A DNA stretch of 64,000 bases, from the NCBI GenBank assembly GCA_030248225.1, contig JASANE010000670.1, positions 1-64,000 of the forward strand, written 5' to 3'. A program made the translations under genes and the position numbers. How positions within the stretch are numbered: position 1 is the stretch's first letter; each line of letters begins with the position of its first letter. Below, piece after piece: positions 54,259 to 64,000 of the stretch. The DNA is from Trileptium ribeirensis. Lineage: Eukaryota; Nematoda; Enoplea; Enoplida; Thoracostomopsidae. The notes below the pieces were generated by a model. It saw only the letters and a program-made list of their open reading frames with translations, was not told where the DNA came from and searched no databases.

Positions 54259-55110
54259 CTAATAGCAATTAAGAAAGAGTCAGTATATTGCGCCTCAAGT
54301 GGAACAAGCAGCATTAGCACTAAACCAAGCTAATGTTACCGGTGGAGTTAGTAACATGGTCTAAGCAAAACGGTGGTAAAGGTCGGTGGCTTAAATTGTA
54401 ACCTAAAGGTTTTAGTCTCAAATATTCGTGCTTTGGCATTTTATGTTGTTTTACTAATAAATATTTTCGTCTTTTGTCCTCACATTTCTGAACCATGAGC
54501 GCTTAGAACGTAGATACGCAGCAATCTAAGGCGTAGAAGCAGATCACGAAAATAAAGGACGCGTTCCATTCAAACTGTCCCACCGGCATACTACTGGCCA
54601 CACCTCGGACCACACATTTTTTTCGGTAACGATTCCATTCCCCATTTAATTTCCGTCATAAAAAGTGCCCACCAACTCTACCCCAAACAAGACATAAAAA
54701 TTGAACATGCTGACCACGATGTCGTGTAAAAGGTGGGCAATTTATTAATAAAATAAAGTGGTAAGTAATTTTCGGAAATTCAAAAAAAAATAAATCCAAA
54801 ATAACCCCTAGTTTTAAATAAGGCAGAAGCCAAAATAGATGCTATTTATACTGTATACTTTATATATTTATACTATATATATACTTTATATTTATACTTT
54901 ATACTGTAATTATTAATATACCTCATAATTGGGATGATGTACGCAAGCCCTGCTTAAAATCTAAAATATTAAATGCCACTTCACTGGGCTCTCCATTCGC
55001 TGAAAATTTTGTCAGGCGGCATGATCCAAGAGACATCTGATTGCGAACGAGGGGGTCCGATTTAGCCAGGGGCATTTTTCCAATAGAAAAACGGTTAAAA
55101 ACGTTTCAGA
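54259..55110. other. no recognisable gene
   Basis: AT-rich, with a TATA/TTTATACT low-complexity stretch near 54840-54915 and the segment shared with 42.77 kb at 54579-54684. Confidence 0.5.
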
Positions 55111-55469
55111 AACACTGCCGAAATGGTTTTGGTGGAGATAAAAAGCTATTTTGAAGCAAATTTTGACAAAAACTTGCGAAATTTTTGGCTTCAGAACGGA
55201 ATTTTAGTTCAAAATTTTGATCAAATTTTATGTACTTTGGATCGATTGGAAACACAAGAAAGTTTACATCAAACGTATACGAACACGTTCCAAGAAGAAT
55301 TGAGCACACAAAACCGATCGCAACGACAGAAGATGTGGACAAAAAAGTCCGAGTAGTAATACAGAATCACAATCCAAGAGAAAGAATAATACGGGCCTTT
55401 CAATCTGGTTTAAGCGTATACGTCGCAACGCAATGACAAAGAATCAGAGCAAGTACAAATGACAACAAC

Positions 55470-55955
55470 AACAGTCGGTGATCAAGGAACAATCGGTGTA
55501 GAACAATGCACAGTTAAAATCCAACAAGCACAAGAGCAACAACAATAGCAACCGAGCGCGAGCAATAAAAGCGAACAAGCAATCGGTGCAAACCAAATTC
55601 GAACTAGCGCAAGGCAAACCCGAATCGGTGCGAGTCAAAGACGAGTCGATGTAAACCAAGCACAAGTCAGTGTAAGACAAGAAAGAATCGGTGTATATCA
55701 AACACGATTCGTTGTAAGCGAAAATCAATTTGGCGCAAATAAAATACGATTCGACGCAAACTGAGATCAATTTGGCGCAAACCGAGCACAATTCGATGCA
55801 GACCGAGACCAATTAGATGCAAAACAAACCCATTCGGTGCAAATAAAAAACGAATCGGTGCAAAGCAAACACAATTCGATGCAAACCGAACCTAATTCGA
55901 CGAAAACCAAGAATAATTCGGTACAAATCAAGAACAAATTGGTGCAAATATTGTT
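55470..55955. repeat. 24-bp minisatellite with an in-frame 8-residue period
   Basis: About 20 degenerate units near GGTGCAAA-CAAAACACGATTC. Because the unit is 24 bp, frames stay open on both strands and read an 8-residue periodic pattern, for example QTRIGASQRRVDVNQAQ on the plus strand and YTDSFLSYTDLCLVY on the minus strand. Whether it is or was translated is unknown. Confidence 0.75.
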
Positions 55956-56470
55956 TGATTCTTGTTGTGGCACTGGTTCTTTGTTATTGTTGGGTTGGAT
56001 TTGTTGCTATTGACCACCGATTCTTTATCGTTGGTCTTGAACGGTGTTTTTCAATTTTATCACTCCTATTCTTTGTCAGTGATTTCGGTTCATTCTTTGT
56101 GCACCAATTGTATTGTGTCCATTGCCACTCTTTGTCCTTGTCCTTTGTTGTTAGTCGTTCCTCTGGATTCATTTCCAGTCTTGTTGATCATTCTCGGAAG
56201 ACGTGGATTCCGAAGATCCCACTGCACCCGAGCGGAATGCGCCTGTTTCCTTCTTTCTTTATTATTCTTTCTTCCTGATCAACCAACATAGATGCGAAGA
56301 AGCCGACGCCCAAGCAGAACGCCACCTCCTCCATATCGTTGCATTGATAGAACGAGTATCTACGTTGGACGGCAATTTTGTACTTGGATTTGTAGCGTTA
56401 TTGTTGTTGCTCTACTTGTGCTCTCCGGTTGTTGATTGTTCTTTTGTTCAACGATTGTAGGATCGTTCTT

Positions 56471-57290
56471 TTAGTCGCCGCTTGTTAATTTTGGGTCTTT
56501 CCGTTCAAAGATTGCAGGACTATTCTTTAGTTCCCCGATTGTTGATTTTTTCTTTGGTTCACCGATTGTTTCCCACCGTTTTGGTAGCTTAACAGCTGTT
56601 GTTATCCTGGTTCCGTTAAACTGATCGCTGCGTACGCTACTTGTACCGCGGAAGCCAGTTTCCGTATTGAGATTATTTTCGGGTTTTCCATAATACTGCG
56701 TTCTGTTTTTTGTTGTTTGCTTTGCTGTCTTGCTCCTATACTTTATTCCGACGTTTGATACGTTCCTTCCAATTGTTCTACTCGAACCTTCCTTTTTGGT
56801 AGCTTTCGGTTTTGTGGTATTAATTGGTTGTTCGGTTTGCTTCGAACCATTCGACAGTATGGATAAGGTGTCTCCTTCTTCTGTGGTTTCGAAGGTTTGT
56901 TCTTTTCCTTCCTCTGAGGCTTCGCCTACAGTTACGAATACTTCTTTTCCACTGATTGTTCTTACGTTTTCGGTCACCAGGGTCTCTTCCTTCTATTTTT
57001 GTTCTTTTAAGCTTGCTTTTTTATTTCCGTTCTTTGTTTGACCCTTCTTTTAGTTTTGTAAATCTTTTCTTCCTTGAGGGTCTTTATTTCCGATTTTTTT
57101 CGCCATTGTCGTAGATTGTATTCTTCGGCTATGTACTTTTCGTTCATCTCCGGTAATTAGTCCTTTGCCTCTTCCTGACTTTCTTCGTGATTTTGACTAT
57201 CCTCTTCTTGCGTTGGTTGTACTTCCGCCTCCGTTTCAAATATCAACGATACTTCCGAATGTGAACCAATTCATGACGGTAAGAATATTA
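56471..57290 (-). pseudogene. degraded Glu/Lys/Thr-rich coding stretch
   Basis: Minus strand frames: FETEAEVQPTQEEDSQNHEE (57240-57180), YNLRQWRKKSEIKTLKEEKI (57120-57060), and an open 168-codon frame (56977-56471) starting MTENVRTISGKEVFVTVGEA with TIGEPKKKSTIGELKNSP near its end. Very polar and coiled-coil-like, without a domain I recognise. It could be the ORF1 or gag of an element, or a decayed host gene. Strong charge bias argues that it was once coding. Confidence 0.4.
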
Positions 57291-58960
57291 CTGATTAGAT
57301 TTTCCTAATGATGAAAATGGTGTTAATGACGTTGAGATATTAGCCCCTCTTACACCGTCTGATCAATTCTGCGTGAAGTTTTGTCTGAATACAAAAGCTT
57401 CGTCCAGGCCAACAATTTTTCGTGTAGGAAAACTATTAGAAATTGGAGCCGCCATGGTGCAGGATAACGAATTCATCCAACGTAGTGATTGGGAACAAGT
57501 TTCGGATGGCCCTGACGTAACGATAGTGTGGTCACGAATGTGTGCCTTGTTGAACGAAGCGATTAGTAAATTCGTTCCTTTCAAATCTTGCCGTCAGTTG
57601 AGGAAACCAGTATGGGCAGGCGCTCTTTGTTTGGGAGGTCTTTTGCCAAAAACATGGCGTATTGTTTTCCGTCGTTTCAAGAGGACAAACACTGAAGCTG
57701 CTTGGCAATACTATCGATATAAAGCAGAAGCTGCTGATTATCATTCGCAGCTGGCTATTCGTCAGTTTGAACATAAATGAGCTTCCAATATTCATGTAGA
57801 TAGAAAGTCTCCTTTCAATTACGCCGAGAAAAGTGTCGTATTTTGCCAAAAATTGGCCCCATGGTTTTTATTGACAGATCTTTCTGTTACATCGTATCTT
57901 GAAGTCAGTAATACTTTCAATGAATACTTCGTATCTGTTTTTTTTTAATGAACATCATTTTGTTAGCCCAAAAGTCTTGTTTTTAGCTGAAACACGTCAA
58001 GTAATACTGAAATCACTTTTGTAAACTCTTTAATTTGTTTCTCGGCTCGGATGTTTTTCCGACACCGTGGAAGGAGACCACGGTTGTACCCATCTATAAG
58101 GGTAAAGGCCACGGTGATAGATACAGGTGTGAAAACTTGCAGACCGATTAGCCTTACTTCAGCGGTAAACAGTGCTGGAAGCTATTGTAGGAAATAAAGT
58201 GGCACAATACTTATCAGATAACGATAGTTGATCAACAGTCACAAGCGCAGTGCCGCAAAGCTTAGTTTTAGGTCCACTCCTGTTTATCATCTTAATAAAT
58301 GGCATTGACGACTATGTCTCCTGCTCGGTATACAAATATGCTGACGATTTCCGATTATCAAGTCGTATCCTCACAAGTGGTCCTGGGGCTTTGGTTTTGA
58401 CAGTTTTCAAGCAGATCTGGATGGGATATCGGATTTTACTTTCTGATAATAAATATATGGCACTAAATGAGTTGAAATGCCACGTGATGCACTGTGGACG
58501 GGATGATCCACCTGCAGCATATTCACTGAGAAAAATTGCCTGAATATTACACCGTAAGAAAGCAAGCCTCAAGTTGTTATCCACAAACAGATTTGAAGTT
58601 CTACTGCGCATTGCGCTGCAATTGCTCAAAAATCTTTTTGAGTAATTTTTTTGCTGAAGCAAACATTTCAATTTTGGTCGAATTCGTTTTGCTCCATCTA
58701 TATCGATCCCTAATTCGACCACATGTAGAGTACGCTGTAAACGTCTGGTGCTCCTACTACGATCGAGATATTCAGATTATTCGAGATGTAAACGTCTGGT
58801 GCTCCTACTAAGATCGAGATATTCGGATTATTGACAAACTACAGCGCCTGGCAACGAAGGTCATACCTACGATTCGCCATTTGACATATGAAGAACGACT
58901 ATTACTATCTGGACATCCATACGCTAGAATCTCCGGCGGCGGCCGCCTATGATCTTTTTA
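57266..58960 (+). pseudogene. LINE-B fragment, right arm, broken
   Basis: Plus strand counterpart of 53413-51745: RSDWEQVSDGPDVTIVWSRM (57490), MPQSLVLGPLLFIILINGID (58250), YKYADDFRL (58335), RSLIRPHVEYAVNVWCSYYD (58700). The endonuclease 5' half is absent because the duplication breaks inside it. Confidence 0.8.
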
Positions 58961-59079
58961 TTCACCTGCGCGCCCCATTTGTATTGTTCATCGATAATAA
59001 ATCCATATTAGCATAACAATTCGGGCGATGAAACCCATTTGATAGGGCCTAAAATGAGAAATACCGCGGCAGAACACAG

Positions 59080-59516
59080 TTATACTTCCGGCAATGCGCC
59101 GGAAACATCAAGCAAGCGTTTGAACGATGCTAATGTCGGTACTTCAACAACGTGGGACGAGAGGTTATTCCAAGTGTTGACCACTCGGTGACTAAAGAAT
59201 TGCAATCGTTTTTTGGATCGCGTAATATCAGGTGGCTTTATCTTTGTAGATATGGCCACAAGTGTTAGCATTACCACTCAACCAAAAAGCTTATGATGCG
59301 GAAGGTTAAGTTTGCTGGTCGTTTTTTGATTACATGACAACTAAATCCGCACGTATACGTCGCAGTTTCCAATGTCTGTAGTTGTAAATATCGTAGACGA
59401 TCCTCATAGCTGAGGTGGCGTATACTGGGAAGCAACTTGGTGACGCGACTTTGTACGTATAATAAACCAATGTCTTTTCGAAAGTAAGGAACACCAGACC
59501 GGGGAGGCGAACTCAA
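59080..59516 (-). pseudogene. LINE-D C-terminal fragment, right arm
   Basis: Counterpart of 51163-51621, with a frameshift near 59275 splitting PSIRHLSYEDRLRYLQLQTL from FFSHRVVNTWNNLSSHVVEV. Same stop context. Confidence 0.8.
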
Positions 59517-59679
59517 GATGAGGTCAAATCAATGCCCAATGCAAGAAAAGTAGTGAAGTTTTAGTTAAGTGCTTAATATGTCTCTTGATGATCCCATATT
59601 ATTTTTATTTACAATATGATGCATGATAAGATAGACCTATACGTCACCTAATTCCTTTCTACTGGGTTTCAATGGACAC

Positions 59680-59890
59680 GGGGTCACAATTTCTAACTTG
59701 AGACATTAGCTTAGACTGTAGATTTTTGTCTCAACGTTCAGTTCGCCTCTGGAACTCTCTAAAATAAAATTGTCAATGCACCTCGTTGTCGTCTTTAAAT
59801 CCAGGCTGCATGCGTCCAAAGTATTGTATACTTTAATAAACTTCTTAATTGTATTCAACCTGAATCTCGCCTCGAGGAGTGGATGCGAGG
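59680..59890 (+). pseudogene. LINE-E C-terminal fragment, right arm
   Basis: Plus strand counterpart of 51065-50880, with one extra A near 59762 that shifts the frame. Confidence 0.6.
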
Positions 59891-60389
59891 CAAGCTACCT
59901 ATAATGGACGAAATTTGTGAAGATTCAAATTCAACGATAAGCAACATACAGTGGCGGGAAGAATGATACGTGAATATGTGATGTCTTAATGCCCCTATAA
60001 ACTCCAATTATTTCAAGATTCTATTAGATATTCAAGCACAAGAATTATAAGCTCCGAACCGTCTGACTCAACGCAATTCTTTAGTGTTCAAGTAACTCCA
60101 GCGTCCATCATTTTTAACTTATAACTGTCTTTGGGTGCAACAGAAACGTAGAAGCTCGAATAACACGTAGACTACCAGTACTTGGTACCTAGGTAACCCG
60201 ACATATGTATAATAATCATAAAATTAAAAGACGCGTAATTGTTTACACGGAACCCAGAAAACCACCGTCACTCAACAACACTGTTTAAAGATCAAAACGT
60301 AAGCTAGCTATAGCTTAAACGGCATACCTACTGCCCGTACTTCAAAATCACGTAAAGGCTGCTGGTGATTATCTGATGATTTAGTAGCT

Positions 60390-61052
60390 ATGCCCAAATG
60401 TGATATTTGTAACAGATTTATGACCTATCGCTGCCTTCGTTTGTCATTGTTTGAGCTCGCTGAATTAATTTGTGACAAGATTGTGACTTAATGTGTAAGC
60501 TTCGCAAACCGACATTATCTCAAGATAAACATTCATACTTATATGCAAAATCTTCGTCAAAAAACTATTCTTTTTTCAAGAACAGGCAACTTGACTCGTG
60601 ATGTCGATGGTTTGTCAAGCGATGGTTTTGCGAAAATCGTCGAAATTTGCACAAAGCATGACACTAAGAGAGCCGTTGAAGCAATGGAAGAATTGTTAGA
60701 AAAACGGGAAAAGAAACGTATTTTGGTCATCGTTGGTATGGCCGAAACTGAACAATCTAAGGCCGATCCAAACAGTAAAGATTTATAAATAATACAGAAT
60801 TACTGTGATATACTTAATATTGATAAAAGTGCATTTGAAACTACATATCGTGACGGTTCTTTGGTCCCTGGTAGTCCACGTATTATTAAGTTGTGTTTTC
60901 GTCCTAGCTGGGCTCCTGAACGAATGCCAGTTCTTACGGCGAGGTACTCAATTATTTGCAAACGATCCGGACATCCAAAGCAATCGATTTAAACCTTTTG
61001 TTCGCTTTGATCTTACTAAACAAGAGCGGGGGAAAAGACCGCAAATAAGATA
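60390..61052 (+). pseudogene. LINE-C ORF1, right arm
   Basis: MPKCDICNRF finger at 60390, a stop after the finger at 60488-60490, then SRTGNLTRDVDGLSSDGFAK (60577 on) to a stop at 60786-60788, and in another frame VHVLLSCVFVLAGLLNECQ as a shadow of the real WAPERMPVL segment. Mirrors 50326-49770. Confidence 0.7.
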
Positions 61053-61129
61053 ATCTCGCTTTAAAGAACAATACTTCTGATAATAGATCAATAACCAGTC
61101 AGACTGATCATTTCTGATCAGAAAATTAC

Positions 61130-61630
61130 GGACCAATTTCACATACCTTGTTTTTTAATTAATGCTAGTTCTTTAATAAATAAAATTGTTGATTTCATTT
61201 ACTTCTATCAACGCAATGTAAATGCTATTTTTCTGTTTGCTAAAACATGGTTTGGACCACATAAGTGACCATGTTTTTGGTTTTGTTCTTCAAACTCATA
61301 TATTAGTGCGTAGTGACAGATATTGTCATGTTGGCCATGGTGGCGGTGTAGCTTGCTTGATACCTAATAAATTGATATTTTAATTGTTAATAAAGAGGCT
61401 AATAACTTTTTTGAACCTTGATAATTGATTTTTGGTTTAAGAGATTAACTTGTATTAACTTTATAAATTCACTGGATTAACTTTATATATAAATCCGTAT
61501 CTGGACACAAAAACCTGGATTAACTTTATATATAAATCCTTACCCCAAATTGTTATTACTCGACTATCCATCTCCTGACAATCTATCGAATTGTGATAGG
61601 ATTTTTAAATTTTTTCCTGGGTCACGGCTT
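61130..61630 (+). pseudogene. LINE-C endonuclease N-terminal remnant, right arm
   Basis: Mirrors 49610-48947, with a local extra copy of CTGGATTAACTTTATATATA (61471 and 61518 regions). LLDYPSPDNLSNCDRIF lies at 61553-61603, just before LINE-A. Confidence 0.65.
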
Positions 61631-62017
61631 TCACCACCGCCACCGCCACCACATCCTTTAGAGTCGATTGGGTCCATCGCGCGTGCAACGGGTTTGACTG
61701 CACCGTCACTTCAGCACTCTTTTCCATTTGTCCCTGTCTTGCGCGTCCTCAATCGTGGCTCTATCGATTGCATGTCCTCTTTGACGACCTGTTCCCACTT
61801 CTTTTTCGGCCTCCCACATAGCGCCTTTCCTTCGAATGGGACTTCGACCGCTTGTTTCGCCACGCCGCAAGTTCTGCGTTGAACGTGGCGGTACCATCTC
61901 AGCCTCCGGTTGGTCAGTTCCGCCTCCAGCGACGTAAGTCCAAGTGATTTCGCCACATTCTCGCTGGATGCGCGGTCTTCCCAACGAACTCCTGCCATCC
62001 ACCGCTTCATTTTGCCG

Positions 62018-62977
62018 TCAATGGCTAGAAGAGGGGCCGCTGCTTCCTTCGTGAGTGCCCATCGCCAGCTCTTTCCATTTGAGCCAGGCGGCTTGACTAC
62101 GGGCCTTGGCTGCCCTCCGTAGGTCCACCTTGTAGTCGATGGTGTCCCCAAGGTACGTGAATTTGTCCACTATTTCAAATTTCCTGTTGTCCACCCAGAA
62201 GTCAGTTGCCTGGACAGTACGATGTAAACAGTTGTCGCACATGAAGTTTTCGTTCGAGCGGGGGCGCACTCTGAGGCCAGTGCAGCGCATTTGAACCCAT
62301 TTTCCACAATCTCGGCAAGACAGTGAGTTCGTGCCTACTCCCTTTCCGCAATGTGAACATGAAAACTGTCCGGTCTGAGCAGGCTTGCCGTCTCCTCCAG
62401 TGACCACAACTTTGGTCTTCTTCTCGCTGACTTCGAGACCTTTCCATTCCAAATCACTACACCACACGCGGAGCCGTTCCGTGAGTTGTTGAGAGTCCGC
62501 GGTGATAACGAGGTCGTCTGCGAAGAGTATTTCCCAATTGATTGGTTCTGTAGCCTCATCGAGTACGATAGCGAAGAGCAGTGGACTTAGAACGGAACCC
62601 TGGTGGACGCCCACTGAGATGTCAAAGGGGTCCGATGTTGTAGTATGGCCCCTGACTTGGGACGTTGACCGTTCGTATAGTTCCATTACTTTGCGTCGTA
62701 CTAGGTGTTCGGCTACGCCATGCCTCGTTAACGCCCATTCCACCACCTTTCTCGCGACCGGATCGAACGCCCTCTCCAGGTCGACAAATGCGTGCCACAG
62801 CAGTTTCCCCTTCCATAGCGCCTTTTCCTGCAGCTGCCTGAGAAGGAATATTGCGTCTGTTGTACTTCTCCCAGGCATAAAGCCGCACTGACATTGGCTC
62901 ATGTTGACCACATTTCGTAGGCGTTTCTCCAACAGTTTTTCGTATAGTTTCATTCCGTGTTCGAGGAGACGGATCAC
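62018..62977 (-). pseudogene. LINE-A reverse transcriptase, right arm (319-codon open segment)
   Basis: Better kept than the left-arm copy. One frame holds QCGFMPGRSTTDAIF, WHAFVDLERAFDPVARKVVE, VGVHQGSVLSPLLFAIVLDE, ILFADDLVITADSQ (catalytic A-D-D), the PHD-like finger CSHCGKGVGTNSLSCRDCGK and FEIVDKFTYLGDTIDY. The two stops in the left arm (48027, 48072) are absent here, so those are private mutations of the left arm. Frameshifts at both ends split it from 61711-62151 and 63026-63998. Confidence 0.85.
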
Positions 62978-63998
62978 CCTCTATAGGAGCAGCAATCCAG
63001 TGCGTCTCCTTTGCCTTTGTAGAGGTTAATGGTGTGACTTGGTCCACTCATTACGGATACCATTTCTCAGAACGTGGTTCATTACAGCTGTCAATGCAGC
63101 AACACCACCTTCAGCCGTGAGTTCGGTAACCAACCCGGATAGTCCACTCGCCTTTACCCTCTTAGTGGCGTTCAGTGCGTTTTTGAATGCGGCTTCCTGA
63201 AACGCATGGATTGGACCTTCGGTTGGAGCCACGACTCCGACATCATATGGCCTTTTCACATTCAGTAGTCCCTTGAATAGGATCTCCAGCGTTCCAGAAC
63301 TTCCATTTCATCGACAATGATGCGTTCATTGGGATCTTTGATAACTCTCGATCCGGTCACACCTTGTCCCTCGCGTGTATCTAGCCCTTGACACCACCCT
63401 TCGTAGGAAGCATCTTTTGACTTCGCTACGGCAACCTTTGCTGTTTTGCTTATTCGAAGGTATTCAGCGCGCGTTTCCTCATTACGATTGCGCTGCCACG
63501 CAAGAAACGCATCCCTTTTGGCCTTCACAGCTTATTGTACAGAAACGTTCTACCACCAAGTCTTCTGCTCTGGCTGCTTGCCTCCTTTGGTGAAGTCGCA
63601 TACCCTGCCGCTATTTGGAGGAGACTGTTGCTGTATTCCTTCCAAGAACTCGTTTTGATGTTGGCAATCTGCTGTTTAAAGAGTTCTCATGTGGCCGCAT
63701 GCTTGAGCTTCCAGACTCTCAGTGCCAGCAATTTACGCTCTCGCTTCTTGGCTGCGACTTTATTCATCTGTATGTCCGTGACCAGCAGCCTATGTTGTGT
63801 CAGACATGCTTCACCTGGAATGACTTTGCAGTTTACTGGTTTTGAAGATTGTCTCCGGAGAATGAAGTCGATCTGTGTAGCTGACGTACCACTTTTGTAG
63901 GTAATGAGTTTTTCGCTACATTTCTTGAACTCGGTGTTGACAATCCGCATATCGTGTTCAAGACAGAAGTCCAGCAACCTTTCCCCTTCGGCGTTCAA
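62978..63998 (-). pseudogene. LINE-A endonuclease end and RT N-terminal part, right arm
   Basis: Pieces in three frames: RLLDFCLEHDMRIVNTEFKK and SGTSATQIDFILRR (63980-63880), AKRDAFLAWQRNRNEETRAE (63520-63460) and PYDVGVVAPTEGPIHAFQEA (63250-63190). Mirrors 46520-47540. Confidence 0.8.
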
Positions 63999-64000
63999 GG

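Larger units (their letters stand above)
57266..64000. repeat. right arm of the large inverted duplication
   Basis: Reverse complement of 46520-53413. Begins near AACCAATTCATGACGGTAAG (matching 53413 downward) and runs off the window at 64000, still matching. Confidence 0.85.
61612..64000 (-). mobile_element. LINE-A, right-arm copy, cut by the window end
   Basis: Minus strand copy entering from the window edge and ending at the GGT-type tail and the TGAAAGCCGTGACCCAGG junction (about 61629-61612). It has the same insertion point in LINE-C as the left arm, showing shared descent by duplication. Confidence 0.85.

Noticed and set aside
1..64000. CRISPR arrays, bacterial operons, tRNA or rRNA genes
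   Set aside because: No spaced direct repeats of the right form, and no tRNA cloverleaf or rRNA core sequence was recognised. The spliced exons and retroelements show a eukaryotic nuclear genome.

Overview
The window is a transposon-rich piece of an animal nuclear genome, most likely from an invertebrate. It is AT-rich and has spliced, intron-rich coding sequence. Nearly every recognisable gene outside the single host gene belongs to a selfish element: a Penelope-like element, a BEL/Pao retrotransposon, several CR1/L2-like and RTE-like LINEs, hAT-type MITEs and capsid-encoding virus-like elements. I cannot name the species.

Region 1-9.94 kb (plus strand) is an old, frameshifted capsid-encoding element (copy A). 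Its left end is a Penelope-like reverse transcriptase with a GIY-YIG domain, abutting the last part of a packaging-ATPase gene. Then come two small overlapping genes, a NADAR-domain gene, a 9-unit tandem repeat, a decayed TATA-binding-protein-like gene, a putative minor capsid gene, a tiny basic gene, a double-jelly-roll-type major capsid gene, a membrane protein, a coiled-coil protein and a small terminal gene flanked by two hammerhead ribozyme motifs. A second copy (B, minus strand, 30.2-27.28 kb) keeps only the capsid-to-terminal-gene part, with better reading frames. In both copies gene boundaries carry the same 12-bp word, YTCTTAAAAAGR, usually overlapping the upstream stop codon and about 20-40 bp before the next ATG.

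Region 13.5-24.4 kb holds four exons (plus strand) of a host RNA-binding protein gene of the A1CF/RBM46/RBM47 family. They are split by introns containing MITEs, including a 349-bp near-perfect palindrome. Region 24.4-27.2 kb has a 17-bp minisatellite and no gene I can recognise.

Region 30.4-37.0 kb (minus strand) is a 5'-truncated BEL/Pao polyprotein. It is followed on the same strand by an intact 412-codon ORF with a NADAR-like N-terminal half and an SGNH-hydrolase-like C-terminal half, beginning right after a splice-acceptor-like sequence. Region 37-43.8 kb has no gene I can support.

Region 43.8-64 kb is a LINE graveyard built as a large inverted segmental duplication: 46.52-53.41 kb matches 57.27-64.0 kb in reverse, and the right arm runs off the window. 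Both arms carry the same nested arrangement, with an RTE-like LINE (LINE-A) inserted in the endonuclease domain of a CR1/L2-like LINE (LINE-C), plus fragments of further LINEs. The spacer holds a 24-bp minisatellite and a degraded Glu/Lys-rich coding stretch. The most interesting system is the capsid-bearing element, which combines its own TBP-like factor, a recurrent TATA-like gene-boundary motif, NADAR and paired hammerhead ribozymes.
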